From an uncultured Planctomycetales bacterium (GTDB lineage: Bacteria > Planctomycetota > Planctomycetia > Pirellulales > Thermoguttaceae): a stretch of DNA of 9,915 nt. Position 1 is the stretch's first letter; the number at the start of each line of letters is the position of its first letter. The notes beneath the pieces were generated by a model. The model ran no database searches and was not told the DNA's origin. It saw nothing but the letters and a program-made list of their open reading frames with translations. Location: NCBI GenBank assembly GCA_937889015.1, contig CALARR010000268.1, positions 1 to 9,915 of the forward strand, written 5' to 3'. This document shows positions 1 to 5,709 of the stretch, one piece after another. Position numbers and translations under genes: made by a program.

Positions 1-2379
1 GGCCGTATTGAAGTCCCACTTCTCGTTGGGCAGCGGATCGTGCTTGGAAAACCAGCGCAAATCCATGTCGTCGCCGATGGCCAGGCAGCCGGCGATGAAG
101 CGGGCCACGATCTCGTAGCGTTTCGGGTCGTAGTCGGCCGGCGGCGCGATCGGCAAGCGGTCCTCGCGCGTGGTCAGGCATAAGCGGAAGCAATAGGCCT
201 GCACGCCCGGGGCCGGTTCGCCCTCGATGCCCGGCTCTCCCGGCTGGATCAAAGGCAACAGGCCGCTGGCCGGATCGCCGGGCACCACGTAAGGGTCCAA
301 GGGCAGGTCGCGGTCCCAAACGCCCTGGCCGCTGGGCGTGCGGCCGGTGGGCCCCGGCTTGGCGTGTTCCAGTCGTGGTTGGTACTTCTCGCTATAGTGG
401 ATGCCGTTGTAGGTCTCGCCATACTGGGCGTTGCCTTCGCGGATCAGGGTGTAGGACACGCCGGCCTTGGCCATCAGGTCGCCTTCGTACGTGGCGTCGA
501 TGAACATCGTCGCACGCACCGTGCGCCCGTCGTCGAGGACCAACTCCACGATCCGCGGCCCCTGCTTGCGCAGCGTTGCCAGGCGAGCGTCGCGGCAGAC
601 CTGCACGCCGGCCTCGGCCGCCATGGCGTCGAACAGGCGTTCGGCCGTGTGCGGTTCGATGGCAAAGGCCCCGCCGGTTGCCGGCCCGCCCCCTTTGCTC
701 ACGAACGGCTTGTCCCAGGCCAGGGTCTTGCCGTAGGCACCGACCAGGCGCGTGAAGTACTCGCGCGCAATCCCGCCCACCGAGCGCGGGTCGCCGATGT
801 CCACGGCGCTCAGCCCGCCGGAGGTCATTCCGCCCAGGTGCCGGCCGGGCTCCAGCAGCAGGACCCGCTTGCCCATGCGCGCGGCCTGCACCGCCGCCAC
901 CACGCCGCCGGACGTGCCGCCATAGATGCAGACATCGGCCTCCACCGTTAGCGAAGATGGGCGTGCGCGGCTCCCCTCGCTCGCGCCCGCGGGAGAGGGG
1001 CTGGGGGGGAGGACACTGGGATTGGCCTTTGCGGTCAATTCCGTTTTGGTGGGCAATTCCTCCAGATCACCGGCCTTGAGCGTCACGTGCAACACGCACC
1101 GCCAGCGATGCGGCAGGAACAGGTGCAGCGAGTCGCCGTCGACCAGCAGGTCGGCGTAGGAACACTGGTAGGTCTGCCACATGTTGGTCGTGTTGGGCGC
1201 CAGGGCGTTGGCCAGGACAAATCGCGGCTTGCTCCAGGTGCGGCCTTCGTCGCGCGACAGCGAAACCCACAACTCGGCCCGGTCCTTCATGCCTTCCATC
1301 TTCGCCTGCAGGCCGGTGTACTCGCGCTGCGAATGCCGGTTGTGATGGAAGGCCACCAGCGTCTTGCCGTCGGCCAGGTGGAAAAGCATGGGCGGGGCGT
1401 CGGGATGGACCAGCGGCGTGGGGGCCGGCGGCGTCCAGGTGCGGCCGTCGTCATTGCTCCGCGCGGCCCACAAGTGCCCTTCCGGCGTGCGGAACAGGGC
1501 CAACACCCGATCGCCGCCCAGGGCGATGGGCCGCCCCTCGTCCATCCGGCTGAAACCTTCGGCAAACCAGCCGTTGGGCCGCTTGTCGGGCAAGACGGTC
1601 CACGTCTGGCCTTGGTCTTCGGACCGCAACAGGTACTGGCGCGTGGTCAACGGTTTGACCGACCAGTCGGCCGCGTGGGAGCCGAGCAACCACGTGCCAC
1701 GCTCGGTCTCGCACATCCGCATGACCGACATACCGCGGAAATCCGGATCATTCGTGGGCCGGATAAGGACCACATCGGACCAGGTGCGGCCATCGTCGTC
1801 GGACCAGCGATAGCCGATCGGCGCGTTCTCCGCCTGGCCGTGCTGCCAGTCGTACTTGCCGGGGATCGGCTGCGTGCCGAAGGCGTAGATCCGTCTTGAT
1901 CCCTTGGGAATGAAGGGAATGAACCCGTGGTGATTCTGTTCAGGGCCGAAGGCGATCGTGGGGCCTTGCCAGGTGCGTCCCTGGTCGGACGAGCGGAAGG
2001 CCAGCATGTCGTTCACCTTGCGCCCCTTGGCCGAGCCGTAGTGCTGCCCCTCGGGGAACATCAACAACCAGTCACCGCCGGGCGTGATCGTGGCCCGGGT
2101 CTCCAACAGCCGCGTGGCCGTGCGATAGATGATCTGCCCCTGGGCCAGCGGACTGGCAAGAATGCCCAAGTCCTTGCAGAGCACCAGGCCCTGGGGTGGC
2201 TGGGCCGTCTGGATCTCCAGGCCGCCCACCGTAACGATGGGAGCCAACTCGTCATCAGCCTGAGCGGCGCTGGGGGCCGTCTCGGCGGCCCAAAGCGTGG
2301 TTGCGCCGGCCAGAATCAAGGCGCCGAGGTTCAGAAGCCGCACCACGAGACGTGTGGAGTTTGCTAGTCGTGCTTGCAT
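1..2379 (-). CDS. Exported sialidase-like (BNR) propeller fused to FAD-dependent oxidoreductase, C-terminus off the window
   Basis: The frame is open from the ATG at 2379 to the window edge, giving 793 residues with no stop. Residues 1-31/32 form a Sec-type signal peptide: basic start, hydrophobic core, cleavage near LWA-A, no twin arginine. Residues about 35-450 form a sialidase-like beta-propeller with five Asp boxes (SxDxGxTW) at 130-137, 193-200, 253-260, 308-315 and 375-382. Residues about 454-478 are a Pro/Ser/Ala linker encoded by a repeat-like element. From 479 a FAD_oxidored-type domain begins, with the dinucleotide-binding GGTSGG at 487-492, an acidic residue at E510 followed by HLGGM, and the family motif DATYEGDL at 628-635. 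Such FAD domains usually run about 500 residues, so roughly 200 are probably missing. The start follows the URO-D gene stop by 82 bases, and only a weak GGAA lies upstream. Likely roles are exo-glycosidase-like binding or hydrolysis plus oxidation outside the cytoplasm. The substrate is unknown, and a BNR fold does not prove sialic acid specificity. Confidence 0.85.
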   Translation of the reverse strand, partial: MQARLANSTRLVVRLLNLGALILAGATTLWAAETAPSAAQADDELAPIVTVGGLEIQTAQPPQGLVLCKDLGILASPLAQGQIIYRTATRLLETRATITPGGDWLLMFPEGQHYGSAKGRKVNDMLAFRSSDQGRTWQGPTIAFGPEQNHHGFIPFIPKGSRRIYAFGTQPIPGKYDWQHGQAENAPIGYRWSDDDGRTWSDVVLIRPTNDPDFRGMSVMRMCETERGTWLLGSHAADWSVKPLTTRQYLLRSEDQGQTWTVLPDKRPNGWFAEGFSRMDEGRPIALGGDRVLALFRTPEGHLWAARSNDDGRTWTPPAPTPLVHPDAPPMLFHLADGKTLVAFHHNRHSQREYTGLQAKMEGMKDRAELWVSLSRDEGRTWSKPRFVLANALAPNTTNMWQTYQCSYADLLVDGDSLHLFLPHRWRCVLHVTLKAGDLEELPTKTELTAKANPSVLPPSPSPAGASEGSRARPSSLTVEADVCIYGGTSGGVVAAVQAARMGKRVLLLEPGRHLGGMTSGGLSAVDIGDPRSVGGIAREYFTRLVGAYGKTLAWDKPFVSKGGGPATGGAFAIEPHTAERLFDAMAAEAGVQVCRDARLATLRKQGPRIVELVLDDGRTVRATMFIDATYEGDLMAKAGVSYTLIREGNAQYGETYNGIHYSEKYQPRLEHAKPGPTGRTPSGQGVWDRDLPLDPYVVPGDPASGLLPLIQPGEPGIEGEPAPGVQAYCFRLCLTTREDRLPIAPPADYDPKRYEIVARFIAGCLAIGDDMDLRWFSKHDPLPNEKWDFNTA
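971..1014. repeat. GC-rich inverted-repeat element inside the fusion linker
   Basis: CCCCTC at 973-978 can pair with GAGGGG at 995-1000, with the perfect 8-bp palindrome CCCGCGGG at 986-993 between them. A G-run follows at 1003-1009. The element resembles short dispersed repeats of the 'cccctctccc...gaggggag' type that I recall from planctomycete intergenic DNA. Here it lies in frame within coding sequence and supplies most of the Pro/Ser/Ala linker between the propeller and FAD domains. Only one copy is visible in the window, so its dispersed status is from memory and not shown here. Confidence 0.5.
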
Positions 2380-2461
2380 CGCAGGATTTCCGGTGAGGCA
2401 GGTGCGTTGGTGGGTTTGGGAAGGGACGGGAATCGTCGCTTGTCGCCGTCGGGCAGGAAGT

Positions 2462-3538
2462 TCAGCGTGAATACTCCCCGCGTTCGTAGGCCGTATCGTA
2501 AAGGGCCACAACGTTTTCGCTGGGCACGTCGGTCTGCAGCACGTGGCTCGGAGCCAGGATATACGCGCCGCCGGCGCCCAGGATGCCGATCATCTCCTGC
2601 GCCGCTCGGGCCACATCGGCCGGCGACCCGTGCGGCAGCAGGTGCTGCGTGTCGATCGCGCCGTGCAGGCAGATGCGGCTGCCGAATCGCTGTTTGATCA
2701 CCGCGGGATCCATGCCGTCGGCCGCCACCTGGATCGGGTCCAGCACGTCCACCCCCAGCGCGATGATTCGCTCGACAAAGGGCACGACCGATCCGCAGGA
2801 GTGAAACATGACCTTGACCCCGTGGCTGTGGGCCATGTCCACCAAGCGCCGCAGGCGCGGCGCGAAGAACCGGTCGAACAGCGCAGGACTGATCAGCAGC
2901 CCGTGCTGCATCGCCAGGTCGTCGGCGATCCGCAGCAGATCGATCTGGCCCGGTGCGGCGGCGAACATGCGGTCGAAGTAGCCCACGTAGAAGTCGGTGA
3001 AGCGGTCCATCAGGAAGTCGGCCAGTTCCGCGGCGTCGAGCATGTCCATCAGCAGTTGCTCGATCCCGCGCAGAAACGTGGCGTGCTGCCAGACGCTGGC
3101 GCCGGTGGCCATGAGGGCCCGCCCTCGCCAGGGCCGCAGGCGATCGGCAAACCCGCGGAAATCAAACCAATCCGGCTGCGGCCAGGGGTGTGCGGCCAAC
3201 TGCTCGTGCGTACGGCAATCGCGCAACACGAATTCGCAGAAGCACTCTTCGATCCCCATGGCCGTGGTCATGACCCGCGTGCGCCAGCCCCAGAAATTCT
3301 CGCGCACGCCGCCGGCCAACTCCCGCTGAAAGGGAACCGGTCCCCGATAGACCGGATCGACCACGCCCCGCAAATCGACGATGTCCACGTGCAGCCGGTC
3401 GAGCAGGTCGGCGTGGCTGGCGGCGTGCAGGTCGTGCAGCAACCGCTCCAACGTGGGCGGGTTGGCGCTGAAGTCCAGCGGCACGCGGTCCGGCTGGCTC
3501 CGTTGCACCGCAGTCATGACGCGTTCGCGTGAATCCAT
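2462..3538 (-). CDS. Uroporphyrinogen decarboxylase (URO-D) family protein, MtaA/CmuA-like
   Basis: This is a 358-residue cytoplasmic protein with no signal peptide. The N-terminus reads as the usual family opening (MDSRERV...QPDRVPLDF), which fixes the start at 3538; the open frame extends 103 codons further upstream but overlaps the regulator gene. No clear Shine-Dalgarno is visible before the chosen ATG. The URO-D barrel is shown by IADDLAMQHGLLISP (about 204-218), the HSCG motif at 246-249, LHGAIDTQ at 291-298 and a C-terminal ILAPSH...DVPSENV segment (about 327-343). In MtaA/CmuA methyltransferases a His-X-Cys pair plus a distal Cys binds zinc; H246, C248 and C290 are candidate ligands. 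True haem-pathway HemE is unlikely given this motif and the context. The family includes corrinoid-dependent methyltransferases, but no corrinoid protein is encoded in the window, so methyl transfer is an inference. It starts 32 bases after the regulator stop, so the two are probably co-transcribed. Confidence 0.87.
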   Translation of the reverse strand: MDSRERVMTAVQRSQPDRVPLDFSANPPTLERLLHDLHAASHADLLDRLHVDIVDLRGVVDPVYRGPVPFQRELAGGVRENFWGWRTRVMTTAMGIEECFCEFVLRDCRTHEQLAAHPWPQPDWFDFRGFADRLRPWRGRALMATGASVWQHATFLRGIEQLLMDMLDAAELADFLMDRFTDFYVGYFDRMFAAAPGQIDLLRIADDLAMQHGLLISPALFDRFFAPRLRRLVDMAHSHGVKVMFHSCGSVVPFVERIIALGVDVLDPIQVAADGMDPAVIKQRFGSRICLHGAIDTQHLLPHGSPADVARAAQEMIGILGAGGAYILAPSHVLQTDVPSENVVALYDTAYERGEYSR

Positions 3539-3570
3539 GGCGCGTGATTCACTGGTTTGAGGCGATTCGT

Positions 3571-4647
3571 TTATTGGTGCCCGTTGGCGGGGATTTCCAG
3601 GGCGATCGGAATGAATTCCTTGTGCGGAGTGAGCTTCTCGCCGCGCGCCTGGGCCACCAGCCGGCGGCCGATGCGGTGGCCGATCTCCTCGGAGCTGAGC
3701 ATGGAGCGCGCGTAAGGGAAACGGGGCAGCGGATCGGTGGTTTTGCGATAGATGTCGGAGACCACGATGTGCAGGTCGCGGCCCACCTTCAACCGCAAGG
3801 ACTGGGCCGCGGCGGCCACGGCATCGGCCAAGGGCTGGTTGCGGCACAGAAACCCGGTGGGCCGCATGGCCCGATCCAGCAAAGGCGCCAGGCTATGCCG
3901 CAAGGCGTCGCGATCGGCCGGCAGGCAACGAATCACCAGGTCCGTGAGCGCCCGATCGGCCTGCGCCAGCTTGTCCTGAATGCGATCCAGGAAAGTGAAA
4001 TCGCCAGGCCCCATTTCGGTGCGGAAGAGGGTCGCCAGGCGGCGGCAGCCACACTGCAGCAGATGGTCCAAGAGCACGTCGGCGATCGCACACTGATCGC
4101 GCTCGATGCAGGCCAGCTTCTGCACCGAAGGCTGCAGCGTGCCGAAGACGACTGCCGGCAGGCCGCTGGTCTGCACGGCGCGCTGCACCAACAACGGCGC
4201 GCGCACCAGCACGAACCCTTCGGCCTCGCGCGAACGGAGCACATCGGCGATCAGCCGGTCGGCGTACTCGGGGTCCTCGACCGGCGGAATGAAACTGAAC
4301 TGCATCTCGGCCCCGGGCAGCTCGCCCTGCAGGCCGATCAGCAAGCCGTCGGACAGCAGCCCCTCCATCTCCAGGTAACGCTTGTGGACCACGACGTGCA
4401 CCCGGTGCAGGGCGGAACGCACCTGGTCGCTGGGCAACCGGGCGATGATCGTGCCACGGCGTTGCCGGCGATGCACCAGGCCCCGCTTGACCAGCACGCG
4501 CAGGGCCCCGTTGGCAGCGCTGGTGCTGACGCCCAGATTCCTGGCGATCTCGTCGGTGCCGGGCAGAAAATCGCCCGGCCGCAGTCCGCGCGTGGCGATC
4601 TGCTCTTCGAGTTGGTTGGCCAGGTCGACGATCCGCGCGAGTCGCAT
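3571..4647 (-). CDS. GntR-type winged-helix regulator with LacI-like sugar-binding domain
   Basis: This is a 358-residue transcription factor. Residues 1-70 form a GntR winged helix: DLANQLEEQI, then LPGTDEIARNLGVSTSAANGA as the helix-turn-helix, ending in a basic wing RRQRRGTI. Residues about 80-358 resemble the periplasmic-binding-protein-like effector domain of LacI/GalR regulators, including HVVVHKRYLE at its start and a late segment PLPRFPYARSMLSSEEIGHRIG. This hybrid is common for sugar-responsive control in PVC bacteria. The ATG at 4647 is chosen because GGAG lies 8 bases upstream (4656-4659) and the winged helix begins at once. A further-upstream TTG at 4698 would turn the TTGACA promoter hexamer into codons. 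It sits at the head of the leftward arm, beside a divergent region holding a 32-bp palindrome that is its most likely binding site. Autoregulation is plausible. Confidence 0.87.
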   Translation of the reverse strand: MRLARIVDLANQLEEQIATRGLRPGDFLPGTDEIARNLGVSTSAANGALRVLVKRGLVHRRQRRGTIIARLPSDQVRSALHRVHVVVHKRYLEMEGLLSDGLLIGLQGELPGAEMQFSFIPPVEDPEYADRLIADVLRSREAEGFVLVRAPLLVQRAVQTSGLPAVVFGTLQPSVQKLACIERDQCAIADVLLDHLLQCGCRRLATLFRTEMGPGDFTFLDRIQDKLAQADRALTDLVIRCLPADRDALRHSLAPLLDRAMRPTGFLCRNQPLADAVAAAAQSLRLKVGRDLHIVVSDIYRKTTDPLPRFPYARSMLSSEEIGHRIGRRLVAQARGEKLTPHKEFIPIALEIPANGHQ

Positions 4648-4655
4648 GGGGAGGG

Positions 4656-4659
4656 CTCC
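4656..4659 (-). promoter_or_regulatory. Ribosome binding site deciding the regulator start
   Basis: GGAG on the minus strand lies 8 bases before the ATG at 4647. It supports this start over the TTG at 4698. Confidence 0.6.
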
Positions 4660-4669
4660 GACGAAACTC

Positions 4670-4698
4670 AGTCTTGCGAAAAAATTTCCTATTGTCAA
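4670..4698 (-). promoter_or_regulatory. Predicted leftward sigma-70-like promoter
   Basis: On the minus strand a perfect TTGACA (4698-4693) is followed by a 17-base spacer and a weak -10, AAGACT (4675-4670, 3 of 6 consensus positions). It would start transcription about 15 bases before the regulator ATG. The -35 lies inside the small palindrome ATTGTCAAT (4691-4699), which also supplies the rightward -35. The -35 and spacing are good; the -10 is poor. Confidence 0.4.
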
Positions 4699-4719
4699 TC
4701 CTTTATTTCCGAGTACAAC
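4692..4719 (+). promoter_or_regulatory. Predicted rightward promoter of the RraA-led arm
   Basis: TTGTCA at 4692-4697 (5 of 6) is separated by 16 bases from TACAAC at 4714-4719 (4 of 6). The expected start point near 4726 leaves a leader of about 38 bases before the ATG at 4764. The -10 and start point fall inside the 32-bp palindrome 4706-4737, so a protein bound there would block this promoter. Confidence 0.4.
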
Positions 4720-4737
4720 AGAAATTGTTTTCGGAAA
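4706..4737. promoter_or_regulatory. 32-bp palindromic operator candidate for the adjacent GntR regulator
   Basis: The left arm TTTCCGAGTACAA (4706-4718) and the right arm (4725-4737, reverse complement TTTCCGAAAACAA) match at 11 of 13 positions around a 6-base spacer, CAGAAA. The site is AT-rich in a GC-rich locus, sits in the divergent intergenic region next to the regulator gene, and overlaps the predicted rightward -10. A further TTTCC lies at 4685-4689, 21 bases from the TTTCC at 4706, which is about two helical turns. Its identity as the regulator's operator is inferred from position and symmetry. Confidence 0.65.
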
Positions 4738-4752
4738 GCCTCCTCCAAGCCC

Positions 4753-4756
4753 GGAG
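4753..4756 (+). promoter_or_regulatory. Ribosome binding site deciding the RraA-like gene start
   Basis: GGAG lies 7 bases before the ATG at 4764. An upstream in-frame TTG at 4674 has no such site and would translate the promoter and palindrome. Confidence 0.6.
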
Positions 4757-4763
4757 CTTCGCC

Positions 4764-5537
4764 ATGAGCCGCGACAGCCAAGCCTCCGCCTCGCCTCTGT
4801 CCCACGCCGAAATGCTGGAGCTGAAACGCTGGAACACGCCTACCATCTACAATGGCTGGGAACAAATCACGCGCCACGACGCCTCGCAGGACGGCTTCAA
4901 CCTGGAGGAACTCCGCGACTTCATGCCGCAGATGGGCCCCATGGTCGGCCGCGCCGTGACCGTGACCTTCGAACCCAGCAACCCGCAGCATCCGCGCCAG
5001 AACCCCGACGCCTGGAATCAGTACCGCGCCTACGTAGCCAGCATTCCCGGCCCCAAGATCGTGGTCGTCCAGGACCTGGACAAGCCGCGCGTGATCGGCG
5101 CCTTCTGGGGCGAGGTGAACAGCAATTGCCACAAGGCCCTGGGCTGCGTGGGCACGATCACCGACGGCGCGATCCGCGACCTGGACGAAATGACCAACGT
5201 GGGCTTCAAGGCCCTCGCCCGGCGACTGTGCGTGGGCCACGCCTTCAGCACGCCCGTCAGGTGGGGCTGCACGGTCGAAGTCTTCGGCCGTCGCGTGGAG
5301 CCGGGCCAACTGATCCATGCCGACAAGCACGGATTTCTGGCCATTCCGCCGGAAGACGAGCCGCACCTGCTGGAGGCCGCGCGCTTCATGGATAGCAACG
5401 AGTGCCAGACCCTGATTCCCGCGGCACGCGACGCGGCCGGCCGCTCCGTGGAGGAGATCCTGGCCGGACTGCGCGCCGCTGGCAAGCAGTTTGGCGAAAA
5501 CGTCATCGCCAAGTTTGGCCGCAAAGGAGAATGGTGA
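4764..5537 (+). CDS. RraA-like family protein (putative metal-dependent aldolase or decarboxylase)
   Basis: This is a 257-residue cytoplasmic protein of the RraA / class II HMG-CHA aldolase fold. The family signature is clear: GEVNSNCHKALGCVGTITDG at about 116-135 followed by AIRDLDE. D134 and R138-D139 match the residues that hold substrate and divalent metal in the aldolases. The conserved (A)D..GF.AIP strand appears at 186-195. An N-terminal extension of about 25 residues precedes the fold, and the C-terminal helices (about 200-257) are somewhat longer than in minimal RraA. The family includes pyruvate aldolases acting on 4-hydroxy-4-methyl-2-oxoglutarate, oxaloacetate decarboxylases and the RNase E inhibitor RraA. 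The catalytic signature and catabolic setting favour an enzyme over an RNase regulator. It is the first gene of the rightward arm, directly downstream of the palindromic operator. A role in cleaving a 2-oxo acid from the imported substrate is inference. Confidence 0.85.
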   Translation: MSRDSQASASPLSHAEMLELKRWNTPTIYNGWEQITRHDASQDGFNLEELRDFMPQMGPMVGRAVTVTFEPSNPQHPRQNPDAWNQYRAYVASIPGPKIVVVQDLDKPRVIGAFWGEVNSNCHKALGCVGTITDGAIRDLDEMTNVGFKALARRLCVGHAFSTPVRWGCTVEVFGRRVEPGQLIHADKHGFLAIPPEDEPHLLEAARFMDSNECQTLIPAARDAAGRSVEEILAGLRAAGKQFGENVIAKFGRKGEW

Positions 5538-5547
5538 GCATGCCTGC

Positions 5548-5570
5548 CACTGCTGGCTTGTCCAGCGGTG
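5548..5570. repeat. Hairpin-forming palindrome, probable dispersed intergenic repeat
   Basis: CACTGCTGG (5548-5556) pairs with CCAGCGGTG (5562-5570) over 9 bp with one G-T wobble, around the loop CTTGT. It begins 10 bases after the RraA-like stop. There is no T-run after it, so it is not a standard intrinsic terminator; it could stabilise or process the upstream transcript. The core 'ctgctggcttgtccagc' resembles a repeat I recall from many planctomycete intergenic regions, but only one copy is in this window. Confidence 0.55.
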
Positions 5571-5622
5571 CTGAAACACGAGCCACGGATTTTAGAGCCG
5601 GTCCCAAAGCTTGTCGGCAGTT

Positions 5623-5638
5623 CGGCCCTGCGGGGCCG
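5623..5638. other. Perfect short hairpin in the gap before the Tat oxidoreductase gene
   Basis: CGGCCC (5623-5628) and GGGCCG (5633-5638) form a perfect 6-bp stem around TGCG. No T-run follows. The rest of the 172-base gap (5538-5709) has no supported gene. An imperfect tandem pair, TTGGGATGGT at 5649 and CTGGGATAGGT at 5660, lies just downstream. I see no convincing promoter here. Confidence 0.45.
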
Positions 5639-5709
5639 CTCGACGTGGTTGGGATGGTGCTGGGATAGGTTCCTAACCGGGCAATCTGGCAGAAGGGGAT
5701 ATCAGGGCC

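Noticed and set aside
2462..3538. Haem-biosynthesis uroporphyrinogen decarboxylase (hemE).
   Set aside because: The HSCG motif and the catabolic neighbours fit the MtaA/CmuA-like branch better than HemE, so no hemE symbol is given.
3539..3847. N-terminal extension of the URO-D gene by 103 codons to 3847.
   Set aside because: It would overlap most of the last quarter of the regulator gene, its residues are Pro/Arg/His-rich without homology features, and the family N-terminus starts exactly at the ATG at 3538.
4648..4698. TTG start at 4698 for the regulator.
   Set aside because: This TTG is the first part of a perfect TTGACA hexamer, and GGAG sits correctly before the ATG at 4647.
4674..4763. 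TTG start at 4674 for the RraA-like gene.
   Set aside because: The added 30 residues would be encoded by the promoter and palindromic operator, while the ATG at 4764 has a good ribosome site.
2543..4767. Two long plus-strand open frames (2543-3532 and 3529-4767) opposite the URO-D and regulator genes.
   Set aside because: They are antisense to well-supported genes, and their translations are rich in Gln, His, Gly and Arg without any recognisable domain. This is typical of complementary frames in GC-rich coding DNA.
5548..5638. Rho-independent terminator after the RraA-like gene.
   Set aside because: Two hairpins exist, but neither is followed by a run of T residues on either strand at the right place.
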